DNA of 33,849 bases, from positions 1 through 33,849 of the forward strand of contig PTLH01000011.1 of the NCBI GenBank assembly GCA_002938035.1. Reading direction: 5' to 3'. This document shows, piece by piece, positions 25,913 to 33,733 of this stretch. Below the pieces are notes generated by a model. That model was not told where the DNA came from. It did no database searches and saw only the letters and a list, made by a program, of their open reading frames with translations. A program made the position numbers and the translations under genes. The DNA is from Alphaproteobacteria bacterium MarineAlpha3_Bin6. GTDB taxonomy: Bacteria > Pseudomonadota > Alphaproteobacteria > Rhodospirillales > UBA2165. The number at the start of each line of letters is the position of its first letter. The first letter of the stretch is position 1.

Positions 25913-25928
25913 TTTGCAAATAGTTCGT

Positions 25929-27440
25929 TCAAAATCGTGGAATCTCGGGAAACCGGTTACGACCATCACGCACGTGCACACGCCCTAGTTCCGCACATCG
26001 ATGAAGCGTTGGAAATACTTTGCCAGGATTTAAAAGAGAGTTTGGATCAAATACACACTTAACCCTTTGTTGTTGATCTAGGTCAACTTGGGTAAACATC
26101 GTTTCCATTAAATCACGCTTCTCAACACCAACACCGTGCTCACCCGTAAGAACACCTCCGACAGCAACACACTTCCTAAGAATTTCCGCCCCGAATTGTT
26201 CGGCTTTTTCTAGTTCCCCTTTTTCATTTGCGTCATACATAATCAACGGATGTAAATTACCATCACCGGCATGAAACACATTAGCAACATTCAATCCGTA
26301 CTTTTTCGATAAGTCAGCCATGTGCGATAATAAAATTGGCAATTTTGCCCTCGGTATAGTCCCATCCATACAATAATAATCAGGAGTAATACGTCCAACT
26401 GCAGGAAAAGCAGCCTTCCGACCCGCCCAGAATTTTTCTCGTTCCTCATCAGATTTACTAGTTCGCATATAACTCGCACCTAACCCCTTGGCGATTTTTT
26501 CGACAGCATCAATCAAGTGGTTTACCTCTGGCTCGGAACCATCTAATTCAACAATCAACAAAGCCTCTGCTTCTAAAGGATAACCGGCCCTTACAAATTC
26601 TTCAGTAGCATGAACTGCTGGCTTATCCATCATTTCCATCCCTCCGGGAATAATGCCAGCACCGATGATTGCGGCAACACAATCACCAGCAAGTGAAACT
26701 TCAGAAAATCCAAGAAGAACCGCGCGGGCAACAGATGGCTTGCGGAGGATACGGACAGTTACCTCCGTTATCACCCCAAGTAACCCTTCGGAACCAGCAA
26801 TCACTCCAAGCAGGTCATAGCCGCCGGAATCCAAATGCTTGCCACCAATGCGGATTACCTCGCCGCTGATTAATACAAATTCAATGCCAAGAATGTTATT
26901 TGTGGTTAGACCGTATTTTAAACAATGAACTCCGCCGGAATTTTCTGCAACGTTGCCTCCGATAGAGCATACAATCTGACTAGATGGATCGGGCGCATAA
27001 TAAAACTCACGTTCCGCAACTGCGTCACTGATTGCTAAATTGGAAATACCGGGTTGAGCTACCACACAGCGGTTACCGTAATCAATTTCGATAATACGAT
27101 TTAGCTTTGCAAGCCCAATCATCACGGCATCCTCCAAAGGGAGTGCTCCTCCTGATAGTGATGTTCCGGAACCACGTGGTACCACTTTAATGCCATTATC
27201 ATGACAATAACGTAACACTTCGGATACCTGTGTAGTAGAATTCGGGAGAACCACCACCATAGGTCGCTGGCAATAAGCAGAGAGCCCGTCGCATTCATAT
27301 GCCCTTAAGGAAACATCATCGTAAATGACAGTCCCCGCATTTAAACCGTCTGACGGCACACGTGAAATGATAGTTTTCAAATCACTTATGATCTCATCGC
27401 TTCTATCAAGTATATCGCGATCCGGTTCAGGCATTTTCAT
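25929..27440 (-). CDS. glcD: Glycolate oxidase FAD-linked catalytic subunit
   Basis: GlcD (503 aa) has the VAO-type FAD domain with RGSGTSLSGGALPLEDAVMI and GGNVAENSGGVHCLKYG, then the FAD_oxidase_C domain with NVFHAGDGNLHPLIMYD and GEHGVGVEKRDLM. It oxidises glycolate (and D-lactate in some bacteria) to glyoxylate. With glcE and glcF closely downstream, glycolate is the likely substrate; marine heterotrophs use it to take up algal photorespiration products. The gene follows the rpmJ terminator, so it has its own promoter. No glcC regulator is adjacent. Confidence 0.95.
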   Translation of the reverse strand: MKMPEPDRDILDRSDEIISDLKTIISRVPSDGLNAGTVIYDDVSLRAYECDGLSAYCQRPMVVVLPNSTTQVSEVLRYCHDNGIKVVPRGSGTSLSGGALPLEDAVMIGLAKLNRIIEIDYGNRCVVAQPGISNLAISDAVAEREFYYAPDPSSQIVCSIGGNVAENSGGVHCLKYGLTTNNILGIEFVLISGEVIRIGGKHLDSGGYDLLGVIAGSEGLLGVITEVTVRILRKPSVARAVLLGFSEVSLAGDCVAAIIGAGIIPGGMEMMDKPAVHATEEFVRAGYPLEAEALLIVELDGSEPEVNHLIDAVEKIAKGLGASYMRTSKSDEEREKFWAGRKAAFPAVGRITPDYYCMDGTIPRAKLPILLSHMADLSKKYGLNVANVFHAGDGNLHPLIMYDANEKGELEKAEQFGAEILRKCVAVGGVLTGEHGVGVEKRDLMETMFTQVDLDQQQRVKCVFDPNSLLNPGKVFPTLHRCAELGRVHVRDGRNRFPEIPRF

Positions 27441-27521
27441 GAGCCGGCTACTCCATACAAAAATAAATAAAATGAAACATCATACAAACGATACATATCA
27501 CCGATATATACCACCAGAACT

Positions 27522-27546
27522 AAAAAACCGCACCATCAGGCGCGGT
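27522..27546 (-). terminator. Rho-independent terminator after rpmJ
   Basis: On the minus strand an 8-bp stem (27546-27539 with 27534-27527, one G-T pair, otherwise GC-rich) with a TGAT loop is followed at once by six T. It lies 43 bases past the rpmJ stop. Confidence 0.85.
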
Positions 27547-27589
27547 ACCAACGTTCTCTATATTAGCCCCTCAAATACGCCCAAGGCGC

Positions 27590-27715
27590 CTACCCTTGTC
27601 GGGCCTTAAAACGCGGGTTCCGCTTATTAATCACGTAAAGACGACCGCGGCGACGGACAACGCGACAACCTCTGTCACGTTGCTTTGCCGTTTTTAGGGA
27701 ACTACGAACTTTCAT
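27590..27715 (-). CDS. rpmJ: 50S ribosomal protein L36 (zinc-free type)
   Basis: The 41-aa ORF begins [17 protein letters not shown], then [18 protein letters not shown], ending FKARQG: a ribosomal L36. It has a single Cys and lacks the CxxC...C...H zinc ligands, which is the form usual in alphaproteobacteria. It is too short for common ORF cut-offs. A strong terminator follows, so rpmJ is transcribed separately from glcDEF. Confidence 0.95.
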   Translation of the reverse strand: MKVRSSLKTAKQRDRGCRVVRRRGRLYVINKRNPRFKARQG

Positions 27716-27856
27716 AACACTTTCTCATTTCTAAGAGTTGCGCAGGTTATGCGAGCAACCTAGCAAAAAATAGGCGCGCCGATCCGTTCTGTCAATGCTT
27801 AGACGCCTCATGCAATTAATTTGGCCCCCAATAGATTGTGATCATGATATTCCCGT

Positions 27857-29068
27857 TTATATGACCCCCTCGATTGACAGTTCGTCGATTTGTTTGTCAT
27901 CAAGATTTACAAGGCTTTTAAGTATCTCTTTCGTATGCCCACCCAATATTGGCGGGGGCAAATCCACACCAACTGGCGTTTCCGAGAAACTGTAGGGAAT
28001 GCCCAATGTCCTGATAGTACCAGAGGTTAAATGGTCTATTTTCAAAACCATATTATTCTCATTCGCCTGCTCACTTTCTAACGCGTCATCAACAGAATTG
28101 ATCTTACTGCAAGGAATTCCATCTCGCTGCAACAAATCAATCCAATAATCTGCATTCTGTGATGATAGTGCAGCCCTTATAACACCATCACATTCCTCTC
28201 TATGCTTAACCCGATCAGAATTTTTTAGGAAACGCTTATCCGCCACCCATTCAGGGTGATCCAAGGCAATTGCCAGCTTCTCGAACTGCATATCGTTGCC
28301 AACAGCAATTGCAATTTCACCTGTATTACAGGGAAAATCTCGGTAGGGGACAATGTTAGGATGTCCATTCCCATAACGCGCAGGATTTTCCTCTCCAATC
28401 AAATAATTTGAAGCTACATTTATAAGCATCGAAAGACTAGTATTGAAAAGAGATAAATCAACTCTTTGACCTTTGCCATTATTCCTCCTCGCATTTAAGG
28501 CAGCCAAAATGCACATGGCGGCATACTGACCGGTGCAAACGTCAACTATTGCTACACCAAGTTTTTGGGGTCCTCCATTCTCTTCACCAGTGACACTCAT
28601 CAAACCACTTTCCGCTTGGAGCAAAAAATCATAACCGGGCATACCCGCTTTCGGTCCTTTGTCACCGTAGCCCGTAATGGAACAACGAATCAGTTGGGGC
28701 GTCTTGGACTTAAACCATTCTTCCGAAAACCCCCACGCCTTTATCGTACCTGTTTTAAAATTCTCAATCAAAATGTCAGCGTTTTTCAAAAGATCACCTA
28801 AAATCTTTTGTCCTCGTTTGTCTTTGAGGTTCAATGTGACGCTTTTCTTATTACGATTAATGCCTAGAAAATAAGCTGCTTGGTCACCTGCAAAGGGTGG
28901 ACCCCAACTTCTCGTATCATCACCTTTACCTGGCTGTTCAATTTTAATGATTTCCGCACCCATGTCTCCAAGGTTCATGGTGCAAAACGGCCCTGCCAAA
29001 ATACGCGTCAAATCAATAACCCGTATTCCGCTTAAGGGGCCTCTTCTTGATATCTCTTTTGAAGGCAT
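27857..29068 (-). CDS. CaiB/BaiF (type III) CoA-transferase
   Basis: The 403-aa protein begins GPLSGIRVIDLTRILAGPFC, then LGDMGAEIIKIEQPGKGDDTR and ITGYGDKGPKAGMPGYD, typical of family III CoA-transferases; Asp147 in MPGYDFLLQA is at the place of the catalytic Asp that forms the acyl anhydride. The enzyme would transfer CoA from a donor such as succinyl-CoA to a carboxylic acid in the cytoplasm. It is 3 bases after the crotonase-family gene on the same strand, so it probably activates the acid that the other two enzymes act on. Confidence 0.93.
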   Translation of the reverse strand: MPSKEISRRGPLSGIRVIDLTRILAGPFCTMNLGDMGAEIIKIEQPGKGDDTRSWGPPFAGDQAAYFLGINRNKKSVTLNLKDKRGQKILGDLLKNADILIENFKTGTIKAWGFSEEWFKSKTPQLIRCSITGYGDKGPKAGMPGYDFLLQAESGLMSVTGEENGGPQKLGVAIVDVCTGQYAAMCILAALNARRNNGKGQRVDLSLFNTSLSMLINVASNYLIGEENPARYGNGHPNIVPYRDFPCNTGEIAIAVGNDMQFEKLAIALDHPEWVADKRFLKNSDRVKHREECDGVIRAALSSQNADYWIDLLQRDGIPCSKINSVDDALESEQANENNMVLKIDHLTSGTIRTLGIPYSFSETPVGVDLPPPILGGHTKEILKSLVNLDDKQIDELSIEGVI

Positions 29069-29071
29069 AAT

Positions 29072-29974
29072 CTACTTGGCAGGTGCCCGATTACGATCAT
29101 TTTTGAGATCATCTAGATATGCATCAACCCGTTTCCTGCGTAATAACCGAAATTGATGAAAGTCAGGTTTACGCTTTTCTAAAAATGCATTCATACCTTC
29201 CAGTCCCTCATCCGAGCCCCAGATTTCCGCTAGTAATTCCATTCCGTGTTGCCACGAAGCATAGAGTTCGTCTGACTCAAAATTGAGGGACTTTTTAGTC
29301 GCTCTTAAAGTCTGGCCGGAATATCCTTTTATCTGCTGGCACCATTCCGAAGTTGCTTTACGCAATTCCGCCTTAGGAACTACGCGGTTAATCAACCCAA
29401 TCTTTACGGCTTCTTCAGCCGAGAAAGTCCTACACAGGAAAATCATTTCCTTAGCGAGACGCTCCCCAATCAATCTGGGTATATATTGGGTCGCACCAAC
29501 GGTGGGACAGGCACCCACCTTAGCGCCCGTCTGCCCGAAGACACCATCATCCGCCGAAATAACAAGATCGCACCATAGTGCTAGTTCATGCCCACCACCC
29601 ATACAGTGTCCGTGCACCATTGCAATCACAGGTATTGGAAGACCACGAATTGCCATAGCCAAACCGAGCATTCTATCATTCCAATGAAGCGCATTATCTC
29701 GATTTAATTTCATCATGGCATGAAAGTCACCACCAGCAGAAAAGGCTTTATCCCCTGCACCTGTTATAACCGCGGCAACTATCCCAGGGTCCTCTCTCGT
29801 AAACCGCACAGCATCCGTTAGTTCGTCAAGCGTCTGCTCACGGAATGCATTTAAAACTTCTGGTCGATTAATCGTGATCCATGCAACGTCATTTTCTATC
29901 TGAAATAATATTTCTTTGTAGTCTCTATTACTACTCACTCTTTCTCTCCTACTATTACTAGATTTGTTGGACAT
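29072..29974 (-). CDS. Enoyl-CoA hydratase/isomerase (crotonase) family protein
   Basis: After a polar N-terminus (about 22 residues) the crotonase fold begins ILFQIENDVAWITINRPEVLNAF. The oxyanion-hole blocks are AFSAGGDFHAM and HCMGGGHELALWCDLVISAD. The segment GVFGQTGAKVGACPTVGATQ and the late AFLEKRKPDF resemble the MenB / 2-ketocyclohexanecarboxyl-CoA hydrolase branch more than plain hydratases. It hydrates, isomerises or ring-opens a CoA thioester. Its stop and the CoA-transferase start are 3 bases apart, and its start overlaps the epimerase stop by one base. Confidence 0.9.
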   Translation of the reverse strand: MSNKSSNSRRERVSSNRDYKEILFQIENDVAWITINRPEVLNAFREQTLDELTDAVRFTREDPGIVAAVITGAGDKAFSAGGDFHAMMKLNRDNALHWNDRMLGLAMAIRGLPIPVIAMVHGHCMGGGHELALWCDLVISADDGVFGQTGAKVGACPTVGATQYIPRLIGERLAKEMIFLCRTFSAEEAVKIGLINRVVPKAELRKATSEWCQQIKGYSGQTLRATKKSLNFESDELYASWQHGMELLAEIWGSDEGLEGMNAFLEKRKPDFHQFRLLRRKRVDAYLDDLKNDRNRAPAK

Positions 29975-30441
29975 TAGTTATCTTTGGCCAGGGTTTCTTC
30001 AATTTCAATGAGTGAACCAAGTGTGTCTTTTGGATGAATAAAAAACAATTTTTTACCGTGGTGACCAATAGTGAGAGTATCTCCGCCTAAAATCCGCATT
30101 CCGGAATTGTTCGCTGTTGCTGCGGCTTCAGACACATCGTTGGTAGTTAAACAGAAGTGGTGAAGTCCACCTTCAGGATGGTTTTCCAAAAATTTTGAGA
30201 TTGGAGAACTGGAACCTAGGGGCTCCATCAACTCCAGTTTTGCATTTCCCAACCCTACATATGCTATGCGAATGCCCTGCTCCGGCAGTTCCATTGGGTT
30301 CGAGACAACGCATCCGAATTTTTCACGATAAAGGTCTATAGCCTGGGCCAAATCCGGAACAGCTATCGAAATATGATCCAAACTCTCAACGGAAATACTA
30401 GTCGTTTTTTGAGGTGCATTATTTGCCACGACAACCTCCAT
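29974..30441 (-). CDS. Methylmalonyl-CoA epimerase-like VOC protein
   Basis: The 155-aa protein has a paired beta-alpha-beta-beta-beta (VOC) fold: LDHISIAVPDLAQAIDLYRE (first His ligand), AKLELMEPLG (Glu), GGLHHFCLTTND (His) and LGSLIEIEE (Glu). These are the metal ligands of methylmalonyl-CoA epimerase, which racemises the alpha-carbon in the propionyl-CoA route. No mutase genes are next to it, and it heads an operon with a crotonase and a CoA-transferase, so its substrate may be another 2-substituted acyl-CoA. Confidence 0.88.
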   Translation of the reverse strand: MEVVVANNAPQKTTSISVESLDHISIAVPDLAQAIDLYREKFGCVVSNPMELPEQGIRIAYVGLGNAKLELMEPLGSSSPISKFLENHPEGGLHHFCLTTNDVSEAAATANNSGMRILGGDTLTIGHHGKKLFFIHPKDTLGSLIEIEETLAKDN

Positions 30442-30555
30442 GTCTTACCAACCTACATTGGGCAAGTATTTTTGATCCGTAAAGACGTTGACCAAAACAA
30501 TTATAGACTTTTACATCATTAACCGACACCCGAGTGGTTAAAGCTATCTTCATAT

Positions 30556-30573
30556 GGTCCTAAAAAACGGACC
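30556..30573. other. Hairpin in the leader upstream of the epimerase operon
   Basis: GGTCC and GGACC form a perfect 5-bp GC-rich stem with an 8-nt A-rich loop, about 115 bases upstream of the epimerase start. It might be part of a leader or an operator; on the plus strand a short T-rich piece follows. Confidence 0.3.
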
Positions 30574-30620
30574 TTTATTAAGAAACCTTAAAAATATTAT
30601 AACTGGGGGATTAAAATTTA

Positions 30621-30641
30621 GACCTCACTAAACGGTGAGTC
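30621..30641 (-). terminator. Possible terminator of the beta-barrel gene
   Basis: On the minus strand, GACTCAC pairs with GTGAGGTC (7 bp with one bulged base, 6-nt loop), followed by TAAATTTTAA. It lies 21 bases past the stop of the outer membrane protein gene. The T-run is imperfect. Confidence 0.45.
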
Positions 30642-30662
30642 CAAAATTATTAGAATTCAAAC

Positions 30663-31424
30663 CTAGAACTTGTAGGCTATGCCAATTCCAGCTTCTGTAG
30701 TCGTATTTGCCGGCTCAAATGCCTCGAATACTAATGCACCTGCAAATGTCCCATTAGCAGTATCAGATTTGTCTATATCCCAATGCCTATAAAATGAATA
30801 TAGACTGGTTGCACCTGAGAATTTGTAATCAATAGTAAAATCTACGCCCCAACCGTATGACTGATCATTTTCAACGTCGCTAAAGCCTGCAACATCCGAT
30901 AAATACGATGTCTGTCTTCCAGCAATTAGATAATTAAACTGACTTTTTATTTTTATAGCCTTATTAATATTGAATATACCTCCAACAGGGATGTACAGGT
31001 ACTGTGACTGACGGTCGTAACCTAACGCACCCGTTGACGATGTCTCCCCACCACTATCGTCATATAACCATCTATACCCCAAGCCAATTATTGGTGTAAA
31101 ATTATCCAGTTGGTAACCAGCATAGGTCTCACCCCTGAACTTATAGTAATCTTTGTCGAGGGTACCAGAACCACTGTAATTGACCCAACCTCGAGTTACT
31201 TCCGTAGTATAAAGAAATTGCCATGCATCGTCAGGATCGTCGGAGACGTCCCACTTTCTCGACCCTGCGGAATATAAAACAGGATTGGAAGTGTCATCCA
31301 TGAAGTTCGGTTCTTCGTAATAGTAATAGCTTATATCTAGCGTCACGTCCGCAGACCTTGCAAAGTTCGTACTAAAAAAGCACCCAATCCAAAATACGAG
31401 AAGCGTAGCTTGTAGTCTTTTCAT
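30663..31424 (-). CDS. Putative outer membrane beta-barrel protein
   Basis: From ATG 31424 the product (253 aa) begins MKRLQATLLVFWIGCFF, a signal peptide with likely cleavage after FARSA. The mature part is rich in aromatic and alternating polar/hydrophobic residues (for example YYYYEEPNF, YKFRGETYAGYQL, PIIGLGYRWLYDDSGG) and ends GIGIAYKF, the C-terminal Phe signal used by the BAM complex. About ten to twelve strands are plausible. It may be a porin-like or surface barrel of unknown cargo. The ATG overlaps the stop of a 70-codon upstream frame as ATGA. Confidence 0.8.
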   Translation of the reverse strand: MKRLQATLLVFWIGCFFSTNFARSADVTLDISYYYYEEPNFMDDTSNPVLYSAGSRKWDVSDDPDDAWQFLYTTEVTRGWVNYSGSGTLDKDYYKFRGETYAGYQLDNFTPIIGLGYRWLYDDSGGETSSTGALGYDRQSQYLYIPVGGIFNINKAIKIKSQFNYLIAGRQTSYLSDVAGFSDVENDQSYGWGVDFTIDYKFSGATSLYSFYRHWDIDKSDTANGTFAGALVFEAFEPANTTTEAGIGIAYKF

Positions 31425-31633
31425 GAACTTGCCAGCCAACTTTTCAATTCATAAATTGATCTAAAGTATTCGAGACATTCATCATAATTGGGAATCCTCG
31501 GTTGTGTCCAGCGTGTTAATTCAGTCAAAGTCTCAAAATCACCTTCTCCCTTAACCGCTATACAGCAAAATAGGGTCAACGACTTAGCCTGGGCATGTCC
31601 ACGACTTTGTATTTGGCTATTACCAAACCCCAC
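31421..31633 (-). CDS. Short uncertain ORF coupled to the beta-barrel gene
   Basis: A 70-codon frame from GTG 31633 ends SIYELKSWLASS with its TGA overlapping the ATG of the barrel gene (ATGA). The C-terminal half (FETLTELTRWTQPRIPNYDE) looks protein-like, but there is no ribosome site at the GTG and no recognised domain. It may be chance or the remnant of a longer gene. Confidence 0.3.
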   Translation of the reverse strand: MGFGNSQIQSRGHAQAKSLTLFCCIAVKGEGDFETLTELTRWTQPRIPNYDECLEYFRSIYELKSWLASS

Positions 31634-31800
31634 TTTAAAACGATTGTGACGAACTGAGATGATAACCTACTGACAAGACAATCCTCCAAAACACCGCCTT
31701 CGCTATACGCCCCATCCTAGCGAGTAAGGAATTTGCCCCTGTCCATAAAGTATTCAGTATCCACCCTATAAAAATTTAAAAACACTAAGGGTTGATTATC

Positions 31801-32364
31801 TTAACTTTCCACATCTCCGCCAGCTACTATAGGCCGATATGTAATGTATATTTCTCGCGTTATTTTATCCTCGACTTGAACCATCTCACCTCTTGCTTGG
31901 GCTTGTATCCGTTCAGGTGTTTCGTTCATCTCCAGGCAATCAGTGGGTGACAATCTTTTAAGGCTTACATAGAAGTCATCTGGATCATCACCTGCCACCA
32001 CGGCATATTTGTCCAACCCCTCTGCCATTGCAGAAGCTGGAGCCAGTCTATCCGGATGAACATTCCATTTCTTAGATACCTTGTATTTGTTTAGAACGTA
32101 ACCTGCTACCCCCGCCATTATTTTTTTTTTAACCAGAGGCCAATGTTGAATTTTGGGATTATCACTATCAAAGACATATTGGATCATTCCCTCTGGAGGA
32201 TAGGAACACGTATGAGGCACTTGCCCTGATTTAGTAAGCCAAACAAGACCGGGTAATAGCGAAGGTTGGACACCAGGAGCCGCCTCTACTCCTGTGAGCT
32301 TCAAGAAACCATCATTAGTAATCCTCTCTATCCAACGGTCCCTGGCATAATGAAAAACCCTCAT
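31801..32364 (-). CDS. Hypothetical protein
   Basis: The 187-aa product begins MRVFHYARDRWIERITNDG and contains PGLVWLTKSGQVPHTCSYPP, a Lys-rich middle helix, then DRLAPASAMAEGLDKYAVVAGDD and an acidic, Glu-rich C-terminus. There is no signal peptide or membrane segment. AAAGGGAAAG before the ATG is a good ribosome site, so the gene looks real. I do not recognise a family; the first part faintly recalls proteins that handle small ligands, but no function can be given. Confidence 0.72.
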   Translation of the reverse strand: MRVFHYARDRWIERITNDGFLKLTGVEAAPGVQPSLLPGLVWLTKSGQVPHTCSYPPEGMIQYVFDSDNPKIQHWPLVKKKIMAGVAGYVLNKYKVSKKWNVHPDRLAPASAMAEGLDKYAVVAGDDPDDFYVSLKRLSPTDCLEMNETPERIQAQARGEMVQVEDKITREIYITYRPIVAGGDVES

Positions 32365-32579
32365 CTTTCCCTTTCAAAACTACCTGGTTATCGAAATTGG
32401 TAAGGTTTTAAAGCACTCAGCATATCATAAAAAAAAAGAAAAAGTGTGTAGCCTCGAATAAAATACATATTGTTAGTTATCTGTTCTTTGGCTCCTGCTA
32501 AAGGCACACCGAAAAACTATTAAATAAAAATTTCTACAAATCCTTTAGTTAAATGGAAGAAAGCGACTAACTCTTATAG

Positions 32580-32617
32580 GTCAGAAGTAGATATTTTCTA
32601 CTCTTCCGTGGTCTGAC
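32580..32617. other. Nested inverted repeats downstream of the 42-codon ORF
   Basis: An outer 6-bp stem (GTCAGA 32580-32585 with TCTGAC 32612-32617) encloses a perfect inner 6-bp stem (AGTAGA 32586-32591 with TCTACT 32597-32602, loop TATTT) with a 9-base one-sided bulge. It lies 34 bases past the stop of the small coiled-coil ORF on the minus strand and could be its 3' structure; no T-run follows. Confidence 0.4.
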
Positions 32618-32650
32618 GTTGCAAACCACCTAGAAAAGTTATGTCATCAT

Positions 32651-32779
32651 TCAAACCTCTTCTCCGATGGCCTGACCAAATACTTTAATTGCTGTTTCTA
32701 ACTCAATGATCCTATCTTTTAATCTTTTGTTTTCTGCCTCAAGGATTTTGATTTGAACTTCATATTCTTCACTGATCAT
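32651..32779 (-). CDS. Small coiled-coil protein (42 aa)
   Basis: A 42-codon frame encodes a single charged helix with a regular heptad pattern, MISEEYEVQIKILEAENKRL then KDRIIELETAIKVFGQAIGE. AGAGGTGGAG directly before the ATG is a strong ribosome site. The hydrophobic a/d spacing (Val, Ile, Leu, Leu, Ile, Leu, Ile, Phe) predicts a leucine-zipper-like dimer. It follows the 53-codon membrane ORF by 29 bases on the same strand. No family recognised; too short for usual ORF cut-offs. Confidence 0.55.
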   Translation of the reverse strand: MISEEYEVQIKILEAENKRLKDRIIELETAIKVFGQAIGEEV

Positions 32780-32808
32780 CTCCACCTCTTAGATAACTGC
32801 ATTCCACT

Positions 32809-32970
32809 TTACATCAAGTTCAGTAAATATCTTGCAAGGCTGTCATATCCTTCTTTCATCAACCAACCGGAAACAACACCAAAAACAAATTGGGTATCAA
32901 AAATGAAATTCAACAGCCAACCTGCTACCAATAAAACAAAAGCAAAAAAAGTTCGCTTAATAAGTCTCAT
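32809..32970 (-). CDS. Small membrane protein (53 aa)
   Basis: The 53-codon frame begins MRLIKRTFFAFVLLVAGWLL: a positively charged start, then a membrane helix (about 7-24), then a second hydrophobic piece (TQFVFGVVSGWLM) and an amphipathic end EGYDSLARYLLNLM. It could be a one- or two-pass inner-membrane peptide. The ribosome site is weak (AGAGG 15 bases upstream). Its position just ahead of a coiled-coil ORF suggests a tiny two-gene unit. An opposite-strand frame (32753-33040) overlaps both but looks non-coding. Confidence 0.5.
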   Translation of the reverse strand: MRLIKRTFFAFVLLVAGWLLNFIFDTQFVFGVVSGWLMKEGYDSLARYLLNLM

Positions 32971-33143
32971 GTCAGACTATCCCGACCTCTTCACCAAAAC
33001 ACCTTCTCATAGATTAAGTATAGCGTTAAAGCATGCGTAAGTCTTTATCTCCCGGATCAGAAAATTATTGCTAGACCATCGGTGGAAAGAAAAGAGTTTG
33101 CTGGGAATGTTGCATTCAATTGCCTAGGCTTTATTAAGGCATG

Positions 33144-33284
33144 CTAGTCCCCACAAATTTTTATTCCGGTACCAAATGGATTGTTAGGACTATCACTTCT
33201 ATAAGGACTTCCAGCCCTATACCGATTATTAATGCTATCGGGAATATATCTGATCGTTTGAGAATTAGAATCGGTTAGGTGTAT
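33144..33284 (-). pseudogene. Remnant of an Asn/Pro/Tyr-rich short-repeat protein
   Basis: A 46-codon open frame without a usable start reads TIRYIPDSINNRYRAGSPYR and then SDSPNNPFGTGIKICGD. The spaced S-P-Y, D-S-I-N-N and S-P-N-N-P-F-G units match the repeat of small exported proteins in proteobacteria whose repeats read like PNSVSNPYG / SPYSPDSINNPYG. An in-frame TAA (33285-33287) precedes it and the codons before that read VAQEN, like the end of a signal peptide, with another stop (TGA) just upstream. So it appears to be a decayed C-terminal part. The 5' part would overlap the divergent DUF2237 gene. Confidence 0.55.
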
Positions 33285-33328
33285 TTAGTTTTCTTGAGCT
33301 ACACCTCATTTAGTCCCATAATTGGAGT

Positions 33329-33733
33329 ATGTTCGACAATACTTCCGAAAAGCCACAAAAACCACAAAAGCAACTAAATGTTTTGGGAACAGATTTAGAG
33401 GTTTGTGGGACCGATCCGATGACAGGGTTTTATCGTGATGGCTGCTGTAACACGGACAATGATGATGTTGGGACGCATACCGTTTGTGTGATCGTTACGG
33501 ATAAATTTCTGAATTATTCGAAGAGTAGAGGCAATGATTTGAGTACCCCAATCCCTCAATATGGGTTTGAAGGGCTGAAGGCTGGTGATCCTTGGTGTCT
33601 ATGTGCGCTGCGTTGGAAAGAAGCGAAATCGGAGGGCTTTGCCCCACGCGTAAAACTTACAGCAACCAATAGAAAAACACTGGAATTTGTTGACCTTGAT
33701 GACCTTAAGGAACATCAAATCGACTTGAATTGA
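33329..33733 (+). CDS. DUF2237 family protein
   Basis: The 134-aa protein matches DUF2237 closely: LNVLGTDLEVCGTDPMTGFY then RDGCCNTDNDDVGTHTVCVI, GNDLSTPIPQYGF and GLKAGDPWCLCALRWKEA, ending VDLDDLKEHQIDLN. Many conserved cysteines (in CGTDP, DGCC, TVCV and WCLC) suggest metal binding or redox chemistry, but the family has no established function that I know. No signal peptide is seen, so it is probably cytoplasmic. The start ATG has no strong ribosome site; the conserved part begins about residue 16. Confidence 0.92.
   Translation: MFDNTSEKPQKPQKQLNVLGTDLEVCGTDPMTGFYRDGCCNTDNDDVGTHTVCVIVTDKFLNYSKSRGNDLSTPIPQYGFEGLKAGDPWCLCALRWKEAKSEGFAPRVKLTATNRKTLEFVDLDDLKEHQIDLN

Noticed and set aside
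32753-33040. A 95-codon plus-strand ORF
   Set aside because: It is antisense to two better-looking small ORFs, has no ribosome site and its composition is unlike a protein.
33329-33733. DUF2237 cysteines as hints of a second selenoprotein
   Set aside because: The gene contains no in-frame TGA; all conserved cysteines are coded as Cys.
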